From: Phycisphaerae bacterium
GTDB taxonomy: Bacteria > Planctomycetota > Phycisphaerae > JAJVII01
Direction of reading: 5' to 3'
Assembly: GCA_028706835.1 (NCBI GenBank)
Contig: JAQTVL010000313.1
Coordinates: 1-5,643 of the forward strand
DNA: 5,643 bases
Positions 1 to 4,757 of the stretch are shown here, piece after piece. The position numbers and the translations under genes are program-made. The notes below the pieces were generated by a model. That model saw only the letters and a program-made list of their open reading frames with translations. It was not told the origin of the DNA and did no database searches. Every line of letters starts with the position of its first letter. The stretch's first letter is position 1.

Positions 1-1751
1 CAGGCGATCTGCTGAAGACGGACTTCGACGCGAAGTTGACGCTGAAACTCCCGGAGACCACCCAGCCGGACGCGGAGAAGAAGATCGAGCGGTCGGTCGC
101 GGCCCGCAAGTTGCTCGAACAGTCGGGCGGCGATGCAGCCGCCTGGCTGCGCGGGCCGGTCTGCACGGAATGGCTGCTGGACGGCCTGCTCGCCGGTGCG
201 GATGGGCAGTTGGACCAGGACCTTGCGGTCCAGTTCCAGGTCCGCGCCTACGCGGGGTGCAAGACGGTCCGCGTGTCGGTCGTGGTCGAAAACTGCTGGG
301 ACACCTGGGCTGGGCACATCGCCTACGACGCGGCCATCACGCTGGGCAAGGACGCTAAGCCCGCCTACGAAAGGAAGGACCTCCTGCACCGCCGGCTGGC
401 GCGCTGGCGGAAGGTGCTGTGGACGGGAACGCCGGCGGTCGAGCCGGTGATCGTCCACGATTTCGCCTACATGAGCGACACGGGCGCCCTGCCCAACTAC
501 GACCGCTCGATCGTTACGCCGGAAGAGACTCTCGCCGCCCTGGGCCAGGCGGCGGCCGGGCGCGAGTTCGAGCCGACGGGCTCCGGCTCGCTGACGAAGT
601 ACATGCCCACCACCGGCGGCCGGGCGGAGATCGGGCCGTATCCGCAGTGGACGGTTCGCTACCTGCTGACCATGGACCCGCGGGCGAAATCGCTGGTGCT
701 TGCCAACGGCGACCTGGCCGGCTCCTGGCCGATCCACGTCCGCAGCTCGAAAACCAAGCGAATCCTGACGCTGGACGAGAGGCCGAACTTCTGGTTCGGA
801 TCCCGTCGCCCGGGCGAGGATGGCCCGAAGTGGCAGCCGGACCGCACGGCCCCGCCCCCGCCGGACTCGCCGGCCGGCAAGGCGAATGCCCTCACGCCGG
901 ACGTAGCCCACCAGGGCTCGTTCGCCTACGTGCCCTACCTCGTCACCGGCGATTTCTACTACCTGGAAGAGGCATATTTCTGGGCCAATCACGTGCTGCT
1001 GAGCCAGTGGAACGTGCCGCGCCAGGCGGCCCGGGGGATCATGTGCGACCAGATTCGCGGCAACGCCTGGGGCCTGCGGAACATCGCCGACGCCGCGTCG
1101 ATCGCAGCCGACGGCGACCCGGAGGCGAACTACTTCGACCAGCGAATCCGCAACAACATCGATTACCTGGCGGGCAAGATGCTCGGCCCGCCGGAATACA
1201 ACGCGATGGGGTTTTGGGGCATCCGCACGGTGGACGACGCCCGGATCGACAAGCCCGCCAATCCGAAGTGGGTACTCATGGTGCCCTGGGAGCACGACTA
1301 CCTGATCTGGAGCCTGCACCACCTCGTCGAGCTCGGCTGGTCCGACGCAGCCAAGGCCCGCGACTTTGAGATGCGCTGGCGGGTGGGGATGTTCGTGAAC
1401 CCGGCGTTCGACGTGAGGCTGGCGGCGCCGTATCGCTTCGTGGTCGGCGAACTCGGGGCCGACCGGAAGGTCGCCTTCTACACCGACTGGAAGAAACTGA
1501 GCGACGAGAACCTGCGCCTGACGCCCAAGCCGGGCCTGGCGACGTACGGCGGCAGCTATTCGTACTCCGCGCGGATGGCCGTCGTGTGCGGCGTGGACGG
1601 CGGGTTCCCCAAGTCCGACGACGCGCTCAAGCGGATCGAAGAACTGCTGCCCGACTGGCAGAAGCAGCTATCCAAGGACCCGACGTTCGCGATCACTCCC
1701 CGGAAAGGAACGGAACATGGCCAACCCCGATCTCGCCCAGATGCTGAATAG
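1..1751 (+). CDS. Large uncharacterised protein, 5' partial (beta-rich front, helical toroid-like back)
   Basis: The frame is open from base 3 to the TAG at 1749-1751 (582 visible codons), so the true start lies outside the window. The first in-frame start-like codon, TTG at 36, has no reason to be the start because coding reads straight through it. The front part (about bases 150-450) is beta-rich, with alternating hydrophobic runs such as VQFQVRAY and VRVSVVVEN. A conserved-looking middle carries PQWTVRYLL and GSWPIHVRS (about bases 640-760), then a Pro-rich linker near 850-885. The back part (about 900-1650) is rich in aromatic helices (YVPYLVTGDFYYLEEAYFW, then IRGNAWGLRNIADAA) resembling alpha/alpha-toroid carbohydrate-active proteins. 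I recall similar proteins annotated only as hypothetical. A distant relation to the RIFT-barrel plus toroid layout of exo-rhamnogalacturonan lyases (YetA type) is a guess. It overlaps the next gene by 35 bases, so it is probably cotranscribed and coupled with that GH99-like gene. Confidence 0.85.
   Translation, partial: GDLLKTDFDAKLTLKLPETTQPDAEKKIERSVAARKLLEQSGGDAAAWLRGPVCTEWLLDGLLAGADGQLDQDLAVQFQVRAYAGCKTVRVSVVVENCWDTWAGHIAYDAAITLGKDAKPAYERKDLLHRRLARWRKVLWTGTPAVEPVIVHDFAYMSDTGALPNYDRSIVTPEETLAALGQAAAGREFEPTGSGSLTKYMPTTGGRAEIGPYPQWTVRYLLTMDPRAKSLVLANGDLAGSWPIHVRSSKTKRILTLDERPNFWFGSRRPGEDGPKWQPDRTAPPPPDSPAGKANALTPDVAHQGSFAYVPYLVTGDFYYLEEAYFWANHVLLSQWNVPRQAARGIMCDQIRGNAWGLRNIADAASIAADGDPEANYFDQRIRNNIDYLAGKMLGPPEYNAMGFWGIRTVDDARIDKPANPKWVLMVPWEHDYLIWSLHHLVELGWSDAAKARDFEMRWRVGMFVNPAFDVRLAAPYRFVVGELGADRKVAFYTDWKKLSDENLRLTPKPGLATYGGSYSYSARMAVVCGVDGGFPKSDDALKRIEELLPDWQKQLSKDPTFAITPRKGTEHGQPRSRPDAE
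1706..1710 (+). promoter_or_regulatory. Ribosome binding site of the GH99-like gene, inside the upstream gene
   Basis: An AGGAA core within GGAAAGGAA (1702-1710) sits six bases before the ATG at 1717. It supports that start over the in-frame ATG at 1741, which has no comparable purine-rich element. It lies in the coding end of the preceding gene, as expected for an overlapping operon pair. Confidence 0.7.
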
Positions 1752-2868
1752 CGCCGCGCCCGCGCCGCGAAAGGATTTTGATGTCGCCGTCATCAACTAC
1801 GCGGGCTACCACCCCACGCCGTTCATGGAGGCCTGGCACGGGTTCGGCTGGAGCGAGTGGGACATCCTCGCCCGCAGCCGGCCGCGGTTCCCGGGCCATC
1901 GCCAGCCGCTCGAACCGCTGTGGGGCGAATATGACGACAGCGACCCCGCCTTCGTCGCCCGCGAGATCGACGCGATGGCCGACCACGGCATCGACGCGGT
2001 CATCTACGACTGGTACTGGTACTGCGGCACCGAGATGTGGAACGAGGGCCTCGACCGCGGATTCCTACACGCCCCGAACCGCTCGCGGATGAAGTTCGGC
2101 CTGATGTGGGCCAACCACACCTGGCAGAACAACCACCCCGCCGAGTTGACCGAGGCGCTGACCAACCTGATACCGATCCGCCACTCGCCCGAGGACTGCG
2201 ACCGCGTCATCGACGCGTGGACGGAGCGGTACTTCTCCCAGCCGAACTACTGGCGCATCGACGGCCGGCCTTGGGTGTCGTTCTTCCTGCTGTCCAGCCT
2301 GATGGACCACCTCGGCGGCAAGGCCGGCGTGGGCCGCGCGGTCGAGCGGATGCGAAAACGGGCCGAGAAAAACGGCCAGCCGGGCCTGCACCTCGGCCTG
2401 TTCACCTGGTCCGCCGGGGAGGCGAAGACCGCCCGCGAGGTCGGCTTCGACCACGTGACGACCTACAACTACGTCCGCGGCGCGAACCAGCAGGCCGGCC
2501 AACCGCTGGTCGATTACGCCGACGTGATGGCCGGCCACGTGAGCCTGTGGAAATCGCTGAACGAATCCGGCGTGCCGTATTGGCCCGTCGTCACGCACGG
2601 CTGGGACGTCTCGCCGCGGGTCCACCCCTACGAGCCCTGGCCGCCGGTCCGCTGGGCCTGGCCCTGGGGCCACATCATCACCGGCAACACCCCCGACCGC
2701 TTCGGCCAACTGGTCACGGCCGCGAGGCGGTTCCTGGCGACGCAGAGCAACAAGCCAAAAGTGATGGTCATCAACGCCTGGAACGAATGGACGGAAGGCT
2801 CGGTGCTGGCGCCGACGAAAGATGAGGGGTACGGGATACTGGAAGCGCTACGGGCGGCGCTCGCGTAG
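1717..2868 (+). CDS. WbsX/GH99-like TIM-barrel glycoside hydrolase-family protein
   Basis: This complete 383-residue protein matches the WbsX/GH99-like family. The N-terminal signature is intact: a first strand (residues 23-32, VAVINYAGYH), then FGWSEWDI (43-50), RPRFPGHRQP (55-64), a GEYDDSDP turn (70-77) and GIDAVIYDWYWY (91-102). Near the C-terminus is NAWNEWTEGSVLAP (353-366). In GH99 endo-alpha-1,2-mannanases the two glutamates of the NEWxEG motif are, as I recall, the catalytic pair; here they would be Glu357 and Glu360, so an active glycosidase is plausible. WbsX relatives are often found in O-antigen or surface polysaccharide loci and were once called glycosyltransferases, so the substrate cannot be named. 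There is no signal peptide or membrane segment, so it looks cytoplasmic unless exported by another route. It starts inside the end of the preceding gene. No terminator with a T-run follows its TAG stop. Confidence 0.87.
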   Translation: MANPDLAQMLNSAAPAPRKDFDVAVINYAGYHPTPFMEAWHGFGWSEWDILARSRPRFPGHRQPLEPLWGEYDDSDPAFVAREIDAMADHGIDAVIYDWYWYCGTEMWNEGLDRGFLHAPNRSRMKFGLMWANHTWQNNHPAELTEALTNLIPIRHSPEDCDRVIDAWTERYFSQPNYWRIDGRPWVSFFLLSSLMDHLGGKAGVGRAVERMRKRAEKNGQPGLHLGLFTWSAGEAKTAREVGFDHVTTYNYVRGANQQAGQPLVDYADVMAGHVSLWKSLNESGVPYWPVVTHGWDVSPRVHPYEPWPPVRWAWPWGHIITGNTPDRFGQLVTAARRFLATQSNKPKVMVINAWNEWTEGSVLAPTKDEGYGILEALRAALA

Positions 2869-2875
2869 CGAGGTT

Positions 2876-2900
2876 CGAGGGACGAAATGCGAGGGACGAA
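2876..2900. repeat. Short direct repeat, two copies of 11 bases
   Basis: CGAGGGACGAA occurs at 2876-2886 and again at 2890-2900, separated by ATG. A partial third CGAGG lies just before, at 2869-2873. It begins right after the stop of the GH99-like gene and looks like a small degenerate tandem repeat. No function is evident. Confidence 0.6.
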
Positions 2901-2918
2901 GGAACGCCAGATGAAGAA

Positions 2919-3069
2919 CTTCTGTTTGTGGAGTGCGGCAGCGAAGCTGCCGCTGTGGGATCGCCGAGAAGAGGCAAGCGGCAGCCGCGAGTGATCATGA
3001 CTGCCACGACTCGCTTGCACCGCGGGGGGAAAGCGGTAGCTGCGCTACCGCAGTCCACACACAACGAAG
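2919..3069. repeat. REP/MITE-like element with facing hairpins (intergenic)
   Basis: The two ends are imperfect inverted copies of each other, roughly 2919-2955 and 3031-3069. Each contains a perfect 8-base stem with a 3-base loop: GCGGCAGC/GCTGCCGC at 2935-2953 and GCGGTAGC/GCTACCGC at 3033-3051. Outside each stem is GTGG (2928-2931, and CCAC at 3055-3058), like the tetranucleotide at the foot of REP hairpins recognised by RAYT transposases. CTTC/GAAG mark the apparent outer edges. The stem-arm changes (C-G versus T-A) are compensatory, preserving pairing. The roughly 80-base middle holds a 7-base inverted pair (2974-2980 with 3012-3018). No transposase is encoded, so movement would need one elsewhere. 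Exact ends are uncertain and no clear target duplication is visible. Confidence 0.75.
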
Positions 3070-3201
3070 ATTCCCTGGATCGCCACGCTTTGTTGTCGCT
3101 GGCGGACCCAACGGAGCGTGTCCTCCCAATCGCACGCGACCGAGCCCTTGCCGGACGAACCACGCGGGCAGCGGACGTCATCCGACAGTCCCCAAATCTG
3201 C

Positions 3202-3237
3202 CGCAGGACCATGGGGCGGACCCCGCTTGCTCCTGCG
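3202..3237. repeat. Branched hairpin downstream of the zinc-ribbon gene
   Basis: An outer 7-base stem (CGCAGGA at 3202-3208 with TCCTGCG at 3231-3237) encloses a smaller GC-rich hairpin (GCGG at 3216-3219 with CCGC at 3223-3226). It begins 18 bases beyond the minus-strand TGA stop at 3255-3257. It could slow or end transcription from that side, but there is no T-run, so a classical intrinsic terminator is not supported. Confidence 0.35.
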
Positions 3238-3254
3238 ACCTTCAGATCAGCAGT

Positions 3255-3980
3255 TCATTGCGCCAGTCTTTTCATTATTGCTATTACATTGTTGGCTTTA
3301 CTCTTGGCTTCGCCGAATAGGTCGAGAGCTATGAGTTGGCCTCCCTGCACATTCTGTTTCCCGGATCCGGTCACTCTGTACCAATTCTCACCAGCTTCTT
3401 CGATGGCAAGGGAACAGGATGCGCCGCTCCACGAACCCCAAGTCATCCCGGTTCGAAAAGTGACGAGGCCGACCGAATCACTCGCGTTCTCCAACTTGTA
3501 TCCTGCCTCGTGTACAGCCTTTACGGCCAGGCGAACCATCAGAGGAAGTGTCCCCTGAAAAGCGTCGCGCGCTGGAACATACGTCACCGGCACCGGTTGC
3601 AGTTCTCCTGGCGCCTGGGCAGGCTCCGAGCGGGTTGACAGTCCAGTTTGGAGGTTCATGCCGCAGAAGCGACAGACGATGGCCACCCATTTGATGGTTT
3701 CGCCGCAATAAGGGCAAGGCTTGTTCGCCGCAGGTGCGGGTGGATCATCGATGGCCGGCGCTTCAAGAGGCGGGTTCGCCATCGGTGCATTCGGTAACGG
3801 CAACCCGAGGGTTTCCGCAGCAACCATCTCGGCCTGTGGGTCGTTCGGCTTACTGGCCGAGGGGAACAGGAATGGGACCCGATTCGGCGACTTGCACTGA
3901 GGACACCTCTCCACGTCGCCCGCCTGGCTCTGCGGTGCTTCCATTTCCTCCCCACATTGCCCACACTTGAACTCGATCAT
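3255..3980 (-). CDS. Double zinc-ribbon protein with unknown C-terminal domain
   Basis: This 241-residue protein starts at the ATG at 3980. The frame continues upstream to a TTG at 4028, but those 16 residues (including NPPLEGKGG) are the translation of a palindromic intergenic repeat, and a purine-rich AGGCGG lies seven bases before the ATG. Zinc ribbon 1 has cysteine pairs at 6/9 (CGQC) and 26/29 (CPQC). A Pro/Ala-rich linker follows (about 37-87). Zinc ribbon 2 has pairs at 89/92 (CPYC) and 103/106 (CRFC), in the style KPCPYCGETIKW...IVCRFCG. Residues 147-241 form a separate alpha/beta domain (VRLAVKAVHEAGYKLE, then GLVTFRTGMTWGSWSG and a final helix) that I do not recognise by name. All eight cysteines are present, so both zinc sites look intact. 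There is no signal peptide or membrane segment. Function unknown; protein or nucleic-acid contacts through the ribbons are the usual guess. Confidence 0.8.
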   Translation of the reverse strand: MIEFKCGQCGEEMEAPQSQAGDVERCPQCKSPNRVPFLFPSASKPNDPQAEMVAAETLGLPLPNAPMANPPLEAPAIDDPPAPAANKPCPYCGETIKWVAIVCRFCGMNLQTGLSTRSEPAQAPGELQPVPVTYVPARDAFQGTLPLMVRLAVKAVHEAGYKLENASDSVGLVTFRTGMTWGSWSGASCSLAIEEAGENWYRVTGSGKQNVQGGQLIALDLFGEAKSKANNVIAIMKRLAQ

Positions 3981-3995
3981 GGTCCACCCGCCTTT

Positions 3996-4009
3996 CCCCT
4001 CCAAAGGGG
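3996..4009. repeat. Small palindrome in the zinc-ribbon gene leader
   Basis: CCCCT (3996-4000) and AGGGG (4005-4009) pair around a 4-base loop. The hairpin starts 15 bases upstream of the ATG at 3980, just before the presumed ribosome site. Sequences of the type CCCCCTTTGGAGGGG are common dispersed bacterial intergenic palindromes, and their translation (PPLEGKGG) is a familiar artefact at mis-called N-termini. This supports the shorter gene start. Confidence 0.5.
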
Positions 4010-4149
4010 GATTGAAATGCGCCGCCAATTCTACCGCCGTAGCGACTCACCGCAACAGGCACTCGACAGGCGGGAAGCAGAAAAAGGGGAGCAGAAGAGT
4101 ACCGGGGTCGCGTACGATTTCCGGGCGGAAAGAACCAACGCGGGGACGG

Positions 4150-4566
4150 TTATTCTTCCGCCAAGGCCGTGGCCCGGATGAAATCGGACAGGCCTCGGAA
4201 CCCCTTGGCCTTGGCGCGGGATTCCAGGATGGCCTTCTCCTCGTGCGTCAGGCGGATGTTCACCTGGACCGAGCGATGCCCCTCGCGGGCCGGGGCGGGC
4301 GGCTTTTTCCCCTTCTCCAGCAGATAGGCGACGCCCGTGACCAGCGCCTCGCGCGTATCGGCCACCGCCGCCTGCGGAGTCTTCCCGTCACCGAAGACAG
4401 TCGGCAGTTCCAACCCGCACCCGAACCAGTGGCCGTCCTTGAACTCAAGGATGATCCCGTATTGGCCGGCGATCGCCCGGGGCTGGGCCAGCAGGCGCTT
4501 GTCGAATGGCCGATCCAGCGCGTCCGCCGGCTTAACCGATCTTCTGGACCTTGCGGACATAATCAT
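4150..4566 (-). CDS. hicB: Orphan HicB-like antitoxin with ribbon-helix-helix C-terminus
   Basis: This 138-residue protein starts at the ATG at 4566; ATG at 4560 is an alternative two codons in. Residues 36-92 match the HicB fold (partial RNase H-like): YGIILEFKDGHWFGCGLELP, then GDGKTPQAAVADTREAL and a helix ending KKPPAP. Residues 100-135 (VQVNIRLTHEEKAILESRA...GLSDFIRATAL) look like a ribbon-helix-helix DNA-binding domain that would let it bind its own promoter. In HicAB systems HicB blocks the small HicA mRNA interferase. No HicA-like frame (about 60 residues) lies on either side: only 169 bases separate it from the zinc-ribbon gene, and the upstream stretch is repeat. It may therefore be a solitary regulator or a relic. 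The frame stays open upstream to 4761, but that 65-residue extension is repeat-derived and not credible. GGGACGG, ending five bases before the ATG, is a weak ribosome site. Confidence 0.82.
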   Translation of the reverse strand: MIMSARSRRSVKPADALDRPFDKRLLAQPRAIAGQYGIILEFKDGHWFGCGLELPTVFGDGKTPQAAVADTREALVTGVAYLLEKGKKPPAPAREGHRSVQVNIRLTHEEKAILESRAKAKGFRGLSDFIRATALAEE

Positions 4567-4576
4567 ATTCACCGTC

Positions 4577-4676
4577 CCGGTCAAATCGGGGACTTCCTTA
4601 ATTCCCGCAGACGAGGGGCGCAGCCGTCGCACAGAACGCAAACAGCGGGAATTAAGGATGTCCCCGTTTTGACCCG
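4577..4676. repeat. 100-base inverted-repeat element in the hicB leader
   Basis: Arms of 34 bases, 4577-4610 and 4643-4676, are inverted copies differing at four positions. Each carries the blocks GTCAAA, CGGGGAC and TCCTTAATTCCCGC (read on the plus strand at the left arm). A 32-base centre (4611-4642) has a short GACG/CGTC pairing (4610-4613 with 4625-4628). The element ends ten bases before the hicB ATG, so hicB transcription must start within this element's edge or cross the whole palindrome. The type resembles dispersed MITE-like repeats I associate with RAYT/IS200-like transposases in planctomycetes; that association is from memory. No transposase is present here. Confidence 0.8.
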
Positions 4677-4713
4677 GAGTCAACCCGCCGCGTCGTAATT
4701 CCCAACCCCCACC

Positions 4714-4747
4714 GCGGCTGAAGCCGCACCTCCCCCGCACGCGGGAG
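4714..4747. repeat. Pair of small hairpins after the rmuC stop
   Basis: GCGGC/GCCGC (4714-4727, loop TGAA) and CTCCC/GGGAG (4730-4747) lie 11-44 bases beyond the minus-strand rmuC stop. They could stabilise the mRNA end or help termination, but no T-run follows on the minus strand. The second resembles the common CTCTCCCGCG...GGGAG type of dispersed intergenic palindrome. Confidence 0.4.
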
Positions 4748-4757
4748 AGGAGTGCCC

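Larger units (their letters stand above)
2869..3254. other. Gene-free region between converging genes
   Basis: No convincing coding sequence is present on either strand. Bases 2876-2900 hold an 11-base direct repeat, CGAGGGACGAA, twice with a 14-base period. Bases 2919-3069 hold a REP/MITE-like inverted repeat and 3202-3237 a branched hairpin, both listed separately. The rest (3070-3201) shows nothing recognisable. Open frames crossing this region run through the repeat and into both neighbouring genes in the wrong frame. Confidence 0.7.

Noticed and set aside
36..38. TTG at 36 as the start of the first gene
   Set aside because: The frame is open from base 3 with coding-like sequence (GDLLKTDFDAK) running straight into it and no ribosome site before it. 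The gene is cut by the window edge.
2037..2825. Long plus-strand frame inside the GH99-like gene
   Set aside because: It is a shadow of the GH99-like gene in another frame, with Arg/Pro-rich composition and no family match.
2628..3334. Several overlapping frames on both strands across the intergenic region
   Set aside because: All run through the 2919-3069 repeat and into neighbouring genes out of frame. None has a ribosome site or recognisable motif.
3981..4028. TTG at 4028 as the start of the zinc-ribbon gene
   Set aside because: The added residues come from a common CCCCCTTTGGAGGGG-type palindrome. The ATG at 3980 has a better ribosome site and leads directly into the first zinc ribbon.
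4714..4747. Intrinsic terminator for rmuC
   Set aside because: Stems are short and no T-run follows on the minus strand. Kept only as small hairpins.
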